DNA of 64,000 bases, taken from NCBI RefSeq assembly GCF_030499575.1, contig NZ_JASTLC010000001.1:8952001-9016000 (forward strand), written 5' to 3'. Of this stretch, positions 15,459 to 23,862 are shown piece after piece; position 1 is the stretch's first letter; every line of letters begins with the position of its first letter. Under the pieces are notes generated by a model, which was given only the letters and a program-made list of their open reading frames with translations, was not told the DNA's origin and did no database searches. This stretch comes from Streptomyces sp. DG2A-72 (GTDB lineage: Bacteria > Actinomycetota > Actinomycetes > Streptomycetales > Streptomycetaceae). The position numbers were made by a program, and so were the translations under genes.

Positions 15459-18008
15459 TTACGGGCAGGGTTTTCCGCGGACCAGGGAGAATACCCCGGC
15501 CAGAGGGCGTTGTTCTGGTCGACAGGGTATCGCTGTCTTCTGCGGTTGCTGGGTCGAGTACTTGATGTTCGCTTCGCTCCGTTTGACGTTGGAAGTCTCC
15601 AGAGTGAACGAAACGAATCGCGGCCGGTAGATCGTGGGATCACGATAGTGTGCGGCGCCGGGCGCGATGTTGCTGTCGAAGTTATTCACGTTGTAGGACA
15701 GGATCCAGCGGCTGTCACTCGACAGTGAAGGGTGGACGTGTGCGTTGTAAGAGAAGCACTTTCCGTCTTCTTCTTTCTCGGTGCAGTCTCCGTAAGGACC
15801 CGGTTCAGGCATTTGATAGACCTCGTCGTGGCCTACCCAGGAGCCAAAGGGGCCGTAGGGATCGCAGCCGTTCCACATACGGATCTTTCCGCTGAACGCT
15901 ACGGTGCTGTCCTGGCTGACGAGGACGTAGTTGCCCTTGAATGGGGTGACGCTGTATTCGTTGGCGACGCCCGTCAGTGCGTTGTCGCCCTCGGTCTCGC
16001 CATACATCCACTCGCCTCTGGCGGAGTTGAGGTATTGCCACTTGTCCGGGTCGGCAATGTTGGTTCCCTTGACGCGAGCAATCCTCATGCCCTTGTGGGT
16101 GGGTGCGTCATCGACACCGTAGATGTAGGTGTACCCGTCGTCGCTCTGATCGGCTGACATGACGGCTGCTCCCCACTGGACGCCTGCTTCGGCGGGCAGC
16201 GGCTGCATCCACTCGGGAGCGGTGAGATCGTCAGGGTCGAAGGTTGCCACGAGTGATCGCTTGATCTTGAAGTCCCAGAGGCCCTCGCCGAACTTGTACC
16301 ACTCGTGGAAGACGACCTGTAGTTTCTTCTTTCCCCCGATGGTGGTGATGAGGCCGTCTCCGAGCCAGTACCAGTGTTTGTCCGCCTGGGGAGGCATGAG
16401 TGCTTTGGGGTTGCTGTCCGAGCCTCCCTTAATGGTGGTGAGGTTGTCTCCGACCTGGGCCACGAAGGAGCTGTTGATCAGGCCCGCACTTGTCGGCCGG
16501 GTGCCGTCGTCGTTCAGCGGACCGAGGAAAGTGTCGGAGAACATCCACAAGCGGCGACCGTCGGGCATGGTGACGCTGTAGGTGGAGTCCCCTCCCGTCC
16601 AGCCATTGCGCGTGGTGGCGGCATACTTGTTGAACACGTCCTCCGGGTACGCCTTGGGGGCTGCTTGTTTGGCTTCCACCACGGCATTTCCCTCGCACTG
16701 GTGGTAGGTGACGGGAGCAGCGGCCCCGCTCGGTTTATTGGGCCCGTTGTACTCGCCCCCGGAGGGGGTGATCAGGTGGACGTAGAACCTGTCGCCGTCG
16801 AGTATGCGACTTGATACGTAGAAGTGCGCCGTGAGGTCGGTTCCAGCGAGCTGATTGTGTTCGGCGTTGATCGGCTTCACGGAGAAATGCCGGAACCCGT
16901 CATTGGGTTCGATCCCGTTCACGCCCGTTGCGGATCCCTCATAGGTGGATGCGTACGGGTACTCGTCACAGTCGCGGGGATACGACAGCGCGTCAGAGTA
17001 ACGGCCGAAGTAGTTCCTGCACTGAAGGGTGGACCTGTCTCTGTTCGCCCTGTTGTCGCTTGCGCTGAAGCGCCTCGTGAGCGGATCTTTACTCTTGGGG
17101 GAGCCAGGTATCTGCTTCTTGTATTGCGAGGAAGGCTTCGTCCGGTCGGGAGTGTTCTGTGCCTCCCAGACGTGTTCCGTCTGCTCTACCCACTCAGGAC
17201 GCGAATCGAATCGATAGGTGACCGGCTCATCGTCATCGAAGACACATCCACGCGCGGACCCCACGTAGGTAGCCGAGTCGCAGCGGAAGGGAACATCTTC
17301 GATCCTGTTCACCTCCTGCGCGGTGAACTCGATGTCGAAGGTCGAGTTTGCGACCTTGTCGCCGGACAACGATCCTTCCGGGGAAAAGAAGGTCACCCAC
17401 TCGTTGACGTCATCGAGGTAACGCCACTCGCTGAGCGGGGCAGTTCGGCCACCTTGGTCGTTGCAGGTCACGCCACCCGTCTTTGGGTGGCATATCCCTT
17501 TCAGCCCGAAGCGCTGGGTCCAGTCCGGGGTCCCGGTAGTGCGCCAGTTGTCCAGGTGGATCCACACATCGACGTTGCGGTCAGCTTCCGCCGGCCCTGA
17601 GCTCGCTTTGCCCAGGGCCGTCAGCCGGAACCGGATGGAGCCGCGGCTGGTCTGGTACAGGATGTCACCCATGGCGCACCAGGTCAGCCGGTCCATGATC
17701 ATGTGGCGTTTGCCGGCCGGGTAGGGGGCGTTGCGGCAGGTTTCTAAGTCTGCCTCGGCAACCGCCTTCCGCTTCTTCTGCGACGCCAGCTCTTCGTAGT
17801 CGGGGGAGTGCTGGTGCATGTACCGGGAAAGTTCTGTTCTTTCCTCGGGTGTCATCGGCTTCTTCGACCGTTCCCAGACCTTGGTGTCACTGGTCTTCTC
17901 TCCCGATGAAGACCCGTGGTCGGCGTCCTGGCCAGCAGTCAGGGCCGTCGCGAGAAGTGCTGCGATCACAAAAGTGATCAAGGTTCGTAACTTGCGTCTT
18001 CGTTTCAA
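15459..18008 (-). CDS. Large secreted protein with NucA/NucB-type nuclease motif and a C-terminal beta-propeller-like domain
   Basis: 849 residues from TTG 18008, chosen for the strong GGAGGCGAGAA ribosome site. The N-terminus is a Sec signal (KRRRKLRTLITFVIAALLATALTAG). The middle part has the NucA/NucB deoxyribonuclease signature LQCRNYFGRYSDALSYPRDC followed by DEYPYASTYEG near residues 330-360. From about residue 465 comes a repeat-rich region (WTGGDSTYSVTMPDGRRLWMFSDTFLG, LINSSFVAQVGDNL, YIYGVDDAP, YRDPTIYRPRFVSFTL) resembling DUF4185/GH43-like five-bladed propellers. The long N-terminal region (about 40-320) is unrecognised. The likely role is an exported DNase with a surface- or glycan-binding propeller, possibly an antagonism toxin given the SUKH neighbour. 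Base composition is lower in GC than typical Streptomyces genes, suggesting transfer. Confidence 0.75.
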   Translation of the reverse strand: MKRRRKLRTLITFVIAALLATALTAGQDADHGSSSGEKTSDTKVWERSKKPMTPEERTELSRYMHQHSPDYEELASQKKRKAVAEADLETCRNAPYPAGKRHMIMDRLTWCAMGDILYQTSRGSIRFRLTALGKASSGPAEADRNVDVWIHLDNWRTTGTPDWTQRFGLKGICHPKTGGVTCNDQGGRTAPLSEWRYLDDVNEWVTFFSPEGSLSGDKVANSTFDIEFTAQEVNRIEDVPFRCDSATYVGSARGCVFDDDEPVTYRFDSRPEWVEQTEHVWEAQNTPDRTKPSSQYKKQIPGSPKSKDPLTRRFSASDNRANRDRSTLQCRNYFGRYSDALSYPRDCDEYPYASTYEGSATGVNGIEPNDGFRHFSVKPINAEHNQLAGTDLTAHFYVSSRILDGDRFYVHLITPSGGEYNGPNKPSGAAAPVTYHQCEGNAVVEAKQAAPKAYPEDVFNKYAATTRNGWTGGDSTYSVTMPDGRRLWMFSDTFLGPLNDDGTRPTSAGLINSSFVAQVGDNLTTIKGGSDSNPKALMPPQADKHWYWLGDGLITTIGGKKKLQVVFHEWYKFGEGLWDFKIKRSLVATFDPDDLTAPEWMQPLPAEAGVQWGAAVMSADQSDDGYTYIYGVDDAPTHKGMRIARVKGTNIADPDKWQYLNSARGEWMYGETEGDNALTGVANEYSVTPFKGNYVLVSQDSTVAFSGKIRMWNGCDPYGPFGSWVGHDEVYQMPEPGPYGDCTEKEEDGKCFSYNAHVHPSLSSDSRWILSYNVNNFDSNIAPGAAHYRDPTIYRPRFVSFTLETSNVKRSEANIKYSTQQPQKTAIPCRPEQRPLAGVFSLVRGKPCP

Positions 18009-18359
18009 TTCTCGCCTCCGTGGTTCAGGCCATTACTGAGGAGGCCACAGTAAAACTGACGCATTCTTGATCAAACAAGGCGCGATATTCTGTAAAGGTG
18101 TGTTTGGCTTAAAACAGCTACTCCAGCGTGGAGTTGCTTCCCTTCACGACGCGTCGCGGGCGCCCCCGGCGCGAGCCGTGGCCTCTTCGTCGTAGTGGGC
18201 GAAGGGCCTGCTCGGTACTCTCCGTGGCGGCTGGCGAACCGGCCGGTAGCATGCCCGCATGCGCCCGCTCACCTCCGTCAGCAGCGCCAACGATGCTCCG
18301 CCACCGCTCGCCGACTGACGGTACGTGACCGCCACATGATCTTCGCTACTTCGTAAACC
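18009..18359. other. Promoter region of the nuclease gene and anonymous DNA
   Basis: Just upstream of the nuclease start lies an A/T-rich stretch (18045-18120, with TTGATCAAACAAGG and GATATTCTGTAAAGG) that probably holds its promoter. From about 18120 to 18359 I see no convincing gene. Confidence 0.4.
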
Positions 18360-18659
18360 CGCCCGGAGCCGCCCCCTGACACGAGGACAGAAACTGTCGA
18401 ACACCGCACTGGAAGCGGTCCGGGCACCGGTCGAGCACGGCTTCGCCCACCTCAAGAACTGGCGCGTGCTCGGCAAGGTCCGCACCGACCCGACGCGGGC
18501 GACCGCCCTGGTCAGGTCCCTGCTCGTCCTCACGAACCGCGAAGTCTCCCGGTGACCGACGATCTTCACCGAAGTCATCCGCCCACGACCAGCACGAGCA
18601 CCCCGAACCCCACGCACACCAGACCCGTGACCAGCAACTTCACGATGCACAGTGCTCAA
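18360..18659 (+). mobile_element. 3'-terminal fragment of the IS5-family element (second copy, inverted)
   Basis: The last 300 bp of the element at 13110-14064 are repeated here in opposite orientation with very few differences, beginning at about CGCCCGGA and ending at the same CTCAA terminus. It encodes the transposase C-terminus (LEAVRAPVEHGFAHLKNWRVLGKVR). The 5' two thirds are absent. Together with the intact copy it brackets the 14.1-18.4 kb nuclease/SUKH segment as inverted repeats. Confidence 0.88.
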
Positions 18660-18929
18660 TGGTGCCGTGCTCGGGCTGAGCCGGTCGGCGGAGAATCGGA
18701 CACTCACGACCGACTGCGCCGTGCTGCCCTTGCGCAGATTGCAGGAACCGCAGATTGCCTGGAGGTTCTCGCTGCTGGTCCGCTCGCCCTGGCTCCATGG
18801 CACGATGTGGTCGCCCTGCATCAGGTCGAAGGGAATCGCGCGCCTGCAGAGATTGCAGACGCAGCCCTGCAACTGCCATGCACGCCAGGTCTCCTGGCAC
18901 GTAAATGTTCGCCGGGCATCGACTGTCAC
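18660..18929 (-). pseudogene. HNH endonuclease domain fragment, cut by the IS5-family end
   Basis: The minus frame reads VTVDARRTF, WRAWQLQGCVCNLCRRAIPFDLMQGDHIVPWSQGERTSSENLQAICGSCNLRKGS. This is a complete HNH zinc-type motif: C-x2-C, GDHIVP, and C-x2-CN ... KG. After SPSTAPL the sequence enters the IS end at TTGAG and homology stops. In other actinomycetes similar sequence lies at the start of larger helicase- or restriction-like proteins (recollection, not checked), so this is probably the severed N-terminal part of such a gene. GTG 18929 is a possible start without a good ribosome site. Confidence 0.65.
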
Positions 18930-18965
18930 GTAGGGAGGGTAGTGAGCGGGGACCAGGGGAGGCGG

Positions 18966-19854
18966 ATGACCATCGAGATGTCCTAAGCTCGCACGACAGG
19001 TCGCCGTCGACCTCACCCCCGACCAACTCGCCTTCCTCTCCGTAGCCGGGCATACCGTCGGCACCCGCACAGCCGAGACAACGAACCGCCGCCGCGGCCG
19101 CCGGTCGTGGTGGGGGATGCCGGACCGCCCCCCGGGACATTCAGAGGGACAGGGCCGACTCACCGAGGAGGTGGCTGTCCGCCTGATTGGAGCGGCAGTA
19201 CGGCGTTCTTCGTGAGGAATCCTGGAAGCCCGGGCCACGCCAGTACGTCCTCGCTGATGCCTCGGCTACGACTTCCTCATCACGACGGGGATCGCACTCT
19301 CCTGTACGAGGCGAAGGCCTTGGCCGTTCGCAGACTTGCGTCTACTGCGATCGCAGCAGGCGGGGTGGCGAGGGATGGCCTGCCCTCCCCTCGTGGGCGG
19401 AGGTGCACGCCGCCGGGTCCGGCGTACTGGGCAGGGTCGGCGGCACCGCGGACCTCGACCGGCGGTTCATGAGGGCCGGAGCGCTGCAGCTGTCATGGAG
19501 CTCGGTTCTCTGTGGCTGTCCCGATCGTGCCGTATCGACAGGCCGCGGTGGCGATCGTGCTCCGGGGCCCATCAGGGCCGACTCACCCTGGCACAGAGCC
19601 GCCCGCATTCGGGCGGGCCGCCGACGCCCAGCTGGGCTGGTCGGGGTCCCAACGGGGTGATCCGGCTTGTGATGGCCACCACCGACCCGACCACCCTGCC
19701 CGAGACACCATGACCCGCCGCCACCATAGCCTCGTGAACTGCGCGTATAGCCTGACTCGTCTGCCGCTCTGCATTTCCGCAGGTCAGAGGTCATGTTTTT
19801 CAGGCAAACAAACCGTCGGGGTCGAATCCGGGTCGAAGGACCGCCACGAGAACC
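18966..19854. other. Degenerate region without recognisable genes
   Basis: All long frames here are composition shadows; none shows a family motif or a ribosome site. A short plus-strand stretch at about 18990-19100 (VAVDLTPDQLAFLSVAGHTVGTRTAETTNRR) could be a gene scrap. The region ends with the direct repeat at 19823. Confidence 0.4.
19823..19837 (+). repeat. Direct repeat, right copy (partner at 4396-4410)
   Basis: Identical 15 bases CGAATCCGGGTCGAA, same orientation as the left copy, lying at the right limit of the insertion-sequence-rich region just before a gene scrap. Confidence 0.4.
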
Positions 19855-20010
19855 ATCGAGCGGTTCGTGCACGCCATCGGCGTGCCGACCGGTTCCCCGA
19901 CGCTCCCGGGTCGGCTGATTGCTCCGGTTCCCGAGGACTACGAGGCCGCCGGTAAGGAATTCGGCATCGAGTTCCACCCGGAGTGGGACCCGAGGACCGC
20001 GGAGAGTTGA
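19855..20010 (+). pseudogene. C-terminal remnant of a cupin-like protein
   Basis: 51 codons to TGA read IERFVHAIGVPTGSPTLPGRLIAPVPEDYEAAGKEFGIEFHP. This resembles the last helix and tail of small single-domain cupins of actinomycetes, where a short ERFVHA... helix follows the barrel. No barrel and no start codon precede it; the upstream DNA is unrelated. It is a cut-off 3' end, and the cut lies within 20 bases of the 15-bp direct repeat. Confidence 0.5.
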
Positions 20011-20072
20011 GTTCAGACAGCAGTCCTGGGTGGTCCCGACTGCAGTCGGAGTGCACGGGGCGGAGGTATCGG

Positions 20073-20237
20073 ATGTTCCACCGTCAGGGACCGGAGCCGC
20101 GGTACCAGTTTGTAAGCCGTGATGACGCACCGGTCGGACTGACAGTGACGCAACGGGAGGCGAGCTGCACCTGCTCAGGGAAGGATGTGTCCTTCCCTCT
20201 TCTCCGGAGCGAGGTAAAGGATGCCCGTGATGGCTGA
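20073..20237 (+). CDS. Small hypothetical protein
   Basis: 54 residues from ATG 20073 with a strong GGAGG seven bases upstream: MFHRQGPEPRYQFVS ... REASCTCSGKDVSFPLLRSEVKDARDG. It has a CTC pair and no recognised family. The ribosome site is the main support; the surrounding 20011-20630 stretch has no other gene I can defend. Confidence 0.3.
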   Translation: MFHRQGPEPRYQFVSRDDAPVGLTVTQREASCTCSGKDVSFPLLRSEVKDARDG

Positions 20238-20630
20238 CAATGCGACCCAAGCCAAGCGCTCGTCTTCCAGTCGGCATCGTGACCGCGGCCTCCGTGCGCA
20301 AGAGACATGCCGCGCGAGCACGTCGACCAGGCCACAGGAACGGCCCGAGAGGACTGGTCAGAAAAAGAACGTCATCGGTCGGCTGGGGCTCGGCGTCGAG
20401 CGCATCGGCGATCTCCCGTAGTCGGGATCAGTGAAATGCCTGCTCAGAGCAAGCACTCGCCCGCAGGGGCGTTGTCAGGGACGGCCTGAGAGGCCGCCGG
20501 CGCGCTGGTGTGACGCGCGTTCGAACGGTGGGACAACGCCGAGGCCCGCCCGGGAACGGCGGCGCATGCCTCGTACGTGCTTCAGAGGGAGTTCGCGCTG
20601 CAGGGCGGAGCCGGTTGCTGGGACGGTCGG

Positions 20631-21362
20631 TCAGGCGGGGAACGCGGACCGGGCCAAGCCGCCGAAGTCGAGTACGTGGGTGGTGCCGTTCACACCCCGG
20701 GCCAGGTCGGAGACGAGATAGCAGACGGCCGCCGCGATCTCCTCGGGGCGGTGTACCGGGAACGGCTGGTCGTCGAAGCCGGCCTCGACGAGCCCGAGGT
20801 CGGCCCGGGACATCGGGGTGTCGACGATGCTGGGGGCCACGCAGTTGACCCGCACGCCGTACGGGTCGAGGTCGGTGGCGAGCGCCTTGGCCAGCATCAG
20901 GACGCCGCCCTTGGAGGCGCAGTACGCGGCCATGCCGGGCGCGGCGACGAAGCCGGAGTTGGAGGCGACGAACACGATCGCCCCGCCGCCCCACTCCCGC
21001 ATGGCCCCCGCCGCGTGCTTGGCCAGCAGGAACTGGCCGGTGAGGTTCACCTCGACGGTACGGGAGAAGTCGGCGCGGGAGATGTCGGTGGGTGCCTTGC
21101 CCATGGGGCCGGAGATGCCGGCGCAGCCCACGGCGACGGCGAGGCCTTCGCAGTCCCGTACGGCGCCCGCGACCGCGTCCTCGTCGGTCACGTCGCCGGT
21201 GTGCCAGTGGACGGAGCCGGGCAGGTCCGCCGGCCGCGGGGCGCGGTCGAGGACCGTGACCCGCGCCCCCTCGGCGAGCAGCGCGGTGACGACGGCACGG
21301 CCGATGCCGCTGGCGCCGCCCGTTACCAGGGCCGTACGGCCGGTCAGTTTCAGATCCATCAT
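20631..21362 (-). CDS. Short-chain dehydrogenase/reductase (SDR) 1
   Basis: 243 residues. Classical SDR landmarks: NAD-binding TGGASGIGRAV near residue 14, a CAGISG variant of NNAG near 80, the catalytic Ser region VFVASNSG, Tyr-x3-Lys in AYCASKGG, and a C-terminal GVNGTTHVLDFGG. The Asp after beta-2 (VLDRAPRP) suggests NAD preference. It is the last gene of the permease-SDR-SDR operon; its ATG directly follows the TGA of SDR 2, with a second ATG at 21359. It probably oxidises an alcohol or imine intermediate of the amine/aromatic pathway in this locus. The substrate is inferred only from context. Confidence 0.88.
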   Translation of the reverse strand: MMDLKLTGRTALVTGGASGIGRAVVTALLAEGARVTVLDRAPRPADLPGSVHWHTGDVTDEDAVAGAVRDCEGLAVAVGCAGISGPMGKAPTDISRADFSRTVEVNLTGQFLLAKHAAGAMREWGGGAIVFVASNSGFVAAPGMAAYCASKGGVLMLAKALATDLDPYGVRVNCVAPSIVDTPMSRADLGLVEAGFDDQPFPVHRPEEIAAAVCYLVSDLARGVNGTTHVLDFGGLARSAFPA

Positions 21363-22178
21363 TCAGTCCTGGTTCTGACGTGGGGTGATCCGGAAGTCGA
21401 AGGGCACCGCGCCGGGGTCGATGACCGTGGTGCCGCCGTCGACGGTGAGGGTCGTGCCGTTGACGTACGAGGACCGCGGTCCGAGGAGCCACAGCACGGC
21501 GTCGGCGATCTCCTCGGCGGCGGCCGGGCGGCGCTGGGGGACCAGCGCGGTGACGGCCTCGTACGACTCCTCGACGCTCATGCCCAGCGGGCCGCCGAAC
21601 TCGCGCATCTCCTCGTCGGCCATCTCGGTGCGGGTCCAGCCGGGACAGACCGTGTTGGCGCGCACGCCGAGCGGGCCGAACTCGGCCGCGATGGTGGTGG
21701 TCAGCATCGCCGCGCCGGCCTTGGATGCGGCGTAGGCGGACATGCCGGTGGGCGCGCGCAGGCCGGCGATGGAGCCGACGGTGACGAACGCGCCCCGGGT
21801 GGCGGTGAGTTGGCCGATGGTGGCGCGGGCGAGCAGGAAGACCGAGGTGAGGTTGGTGGCCAGGGTGGCGTCCCAGTCCTCGTCGCTGAGGTCGAGGACC
21901 CCGCCGGGGCGCATGACCCCGGCGTTCGCCACGACCCCGTCGAGCCGGCCGTGTTCGCGTACGACCGACTCGACCAGGTGCTCCACATCCGTGCGGCTGG
22001 TGACGTCGGCGACGTGCGCGGTGGCGCCGCAGCGGGCGGCGACCGCCGCGAGGGCGTCCGGTCGCCGTCCGCAGACGGCGACCCGGGCCCCGGCGGCGCA
22101 CGCGCGCTCGGCGACGGCGGCGCCGATGCCACTGCTCGCTCCGGCGACCAGATAGACGGGCGGCTGTGCTGCGGTCAA
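21363..22178 (-). CDS. Short-chain dehydrogenase/reductase (SDR) 2
   Basis: 271 residues from TTG 22178, whose TTGA overlaps the permease stop, so it is translationally coupled. Motifs: VAGASSGIGAAVAERA (nucleotide binding), CGRRPDAL (the Arg-Arg after beta-2 suggests NADP), VANAGVM, VTVGSIAG, SAYAASKAG (Tyr and Lys), and YVNGTTLTVDGGTTV. Family length is normal. With SDR 1 it forms a pair downstream of an amino acid/amine permease under the shared palindrome at 23702. It may act on a gamma-glutamylated or free aromatic alcohol or aldehyde; not determinable from sequence. Confidence 0.88.
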   Translation of the reverse strand: MTAAQPPVYLVAGASSGIGAAVAERACAAGARVAVCGRRPDALAAVAARCGATAHVADVTSRTDVEHLVESVVREHGRLDGVVANAGVMRPGGVLDLSDEDWDATLATNLTSVFLLARATIGQLTATRGAFVTVGSIAGLRAPTGMSAYAASKAGAAMLTTTIAAEFGPLGVRANTVCPGWTRTEMADEEMREFGGPLGMSVEESYEAVTALVPQRRPAAAEEIADAVLWLLGPRSSYVNGTTLTVDGGTTVIDPGAVPFDFRITPRQNQD

Positions 22179-23614
22179 CGTGTCACCGCCGTACGGGACT
22201 TGACCGCGACGGCGGCGACCACGGCGAGCGCGCACCAGCCGATGGCCCCCAGCGCCGCCCAGATGGTGGGGGAGGGCACCTTGTACACGGAGCCGAAGAG
22301 CGCGCCTCCGGTGATCAGCACGCCTATGACCGCGGCGCCCCAGACCTTGGCCGGGCTCGCGTGCCCACGCAGTCCGCGGGGTGCGCCGAAGCACATCGCG
22401 AGGTAGATCGAGGCCAGGCAGAAGATGCCGAACGCCGACAGCCAGGCGTACCAGCTGAAGTAGTCCGGCAGGCCGGGCACGGAGACGCCCTTCGGGAACG
22501 CCTGGCTGACGAGGAGGATCAGCAGGTAGGCGACGGCGACCACCGCGGTGCCGCCGATCGGGGTGCCGCGCCGGGCGTTCACCCGGGTGAGCTGCTTGGG
22601 CAGCCAGCCGTCGCGGGCCATCGTCAGCACACCGCGGGTGACGGAGACCGAGATGCCGATGTAGACGGCCAGCATGTCGAGGAGGATGACGAGTTCGACC
22701 AGGCGGGCCAGCCAGGTGGCGCCGTACATGCCCGGCGAGGCGAGCGTGGTGAGCGGGGCTCCGGCGTTCTCTGCGACGGCGGAGACGTCGAAGTGGAAGC
22801 CGGCGATCTGGGCGTAGCAGCCGAGCAGGAAGAAGACGGCGGAGGCGATCAGTGAGATGAGGACGGCCCGGGGGATGGACCGCTGGGGTTCGGCCGTCTC
22901 CTCGGCCAGGTTGGCTGCGGCCTCGAAGCCGGTGAAGAGCAGTACGCCGTAGATCACGGAGAAGGCGATGCCGCTGAGGCCCTGGGCCGAGCTGGAGGGC
23001 TTGAAGGCGGTCAGGCTGTTGTCGCCGCCGACCTTGACGATCAGGTAGACGAAGAAGACGGTCAGTACGGCCATGGAGACCAGCGCGAGCGCCAGCTGCA
23101 TCTTGACCGAGATCTGGACGCCGATGTGCACGACGGCGACGACGATCGCCAGGACGATCAGCTGCCAGGCCCACACGGGCACGGCGTCGAAGCCGAACTC
23201 GGCCTTGAGGTCGTCGTACAGAGTGCCGCCGATCAGTACGGCGATGCCCGCGCCGAGGACGAGGACGCCCAGGTAGTAGACGTATCCGGCGGCGGCGCCG
23301 AGGCGGGTGCCGAGACCTTCGGTGACGTAGTTGTAGAGCGATCCGGCGGCGCGGATGCGGCGGGCGTAGGCGGAGACGATCCAGCCGATGCCGAGCATGC
23401 CGATGGTGCCGATGAGCACCGCGAGCGGGGCGGCGGCGCCGGCGCCGTTACCCGTGGCGGTGGTGATGCCCACGAGCATCGGGAGCAGGACGGAGACGGA
23501 GAAGACCGGGCCCATGAAGCCGACCGACTGTGCCACCACGTCGGTGAGGGACAGGGTGCCCGCGGTGGGTGCGGCTTGGGGCGTGGTGCTCGGTGGTGCG
23601 GTCTGGTGCGACAT
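22175..23614 (-). CDS. APC-superfamily amino acid/amine permease
   Basis: 479 residues from ATG 23614; GGAGCGATCC just upstream decides this start over 23626. About 12-13 hydrophobic helices follow a short polar N-terminus. APC marks include VAQSVGFMGPVFSVS in helix 1 with its Gly-rich break, GSLYNYVTEGLGTRLGAAAGYVYYLG, and GFEAAANLAEETAEPQRSIPRAVLIS (consensus GFE....AEE...P.R..P) in the middle. It imports an amino acid or amine across the cell membrane. Heading the permease-SDR-SDR operon, opposite the glutamine-synthetase-like ligase, it is the likely entry point of the pathway. Confidence 0.9.
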   Translation of the reverse strand: MSHQTAPPSTTPQAAPTAGTLSLTDVVAQSVGFMGPVFSVSVLLPMLVGITTATGNGAGAAAPLAVLIGTIGMLGIGWIVSAYARRIRAAGSLYNYVTEGLGTRLGAAAGYVYYLGVLVLGAGIAVLIGGTLYDDLKAEFGFDAVPVWAWQLIVLAIVVAVVHIGVQISVKMQLALALVSMAVLTVFFVYLIVKVGGDNSLTAFKPSSSAQGLSGIAFSVIYGVLLFTGFEAAANLAEETAEPQRSIPRAVLISLIASAVFFLLGCYAQIAGFHFDVSAVAENAGAPLTTLASPGMYGATWLARLVELVILLDMLAVYIGISVSVTRGVLTMARDGWLPKQLTRVNARRGTPIGGTAVVAVAYLLILLVSQAFPKGVSVPGLPDYFSWYAWLSAFGIFCLASIYLAMCFGAPRGLRGHASPAKVWGAAVIGVLITGGALFGSVYKVPSPTIWAALGAIGWCALAVVAAVAVKSRTAVTR

Positions 23615-23701
23615 GGATCGCTCCATCCGGGAAGAGCCGCGGACGTGCGGCGGCGATGGCGGTCGGGAGACGGGCGGCGGGCGCGGGTGGAGCCGATGCT
23701 T

Positions 23702-23723
23702 ATCGTTTGGGCCCGTACGTTAT
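23702..23723. promoter_or_regulatory. Operator A of the catabolic regulon (permease side)
   Basis: ATCGTTTG-GGCC-CGTACGTTAT: left arm CGTTTG, four-base spacer, right arm CGTACG. It has the same geometry as sites B, C and D. It lies about 90 bp before the permease start in the divergent promoter region. The right arm differs from the CAAACG consensus at two positions, so it may be the weaker site. Confidence 0.6.
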
Positions 23724-23818
23724 TCCGGGTTCCGCCTGTCGGCAATGGTCTGGATGTCTCGACTCGGCAAAGGGGTGTGCACTGGGCGCGCCTCTTGCCG
23801 TGCGGTCCGGTCGTGTCT

Positions 23819-23840
23819 ATTGTTTGGTCTCAAACGAAAT
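23819..23840. promoter_or_regulatory. Operator B of the catabolic regulon (ligase operon)
   Basis: ATTGTTTG-GTCT-CAAACGAAAT: arms GTTTG and CAAAC are perfectly complementary across a 4-base spacer. It ends 22 bases before the GTG of the ligase gene, so a bound protein would sit on the core promoter or transcription start. Consensus with A, C and D is CGTTTG-N4-CAAACG. Confidence 0.7.
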
Positions 23841-23862
23841 TCCGGCGAACCGGAGGCCCCCG

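Noticed and set aside
18144..19238. 364-residue frame containing the HNH motif as one gene
   Set aside because: Its C-terminal half is the antisense of the IS5-family fragment and its N-terminal part lacks motifs; only 18660-18929 is HNH sequence.
19342..20301. 319-residue minus-strand frame
   Set aside because: No family features, mixed composition, and it runs antisense through the cupin remnant.
21363..23174. 603-residue frame extending SDR 2 upstream
   Set aside because: The extension reads out of frame through the permease gene and is Arg/Pro/Gly-rich; the TTGA overlap gives a better start.
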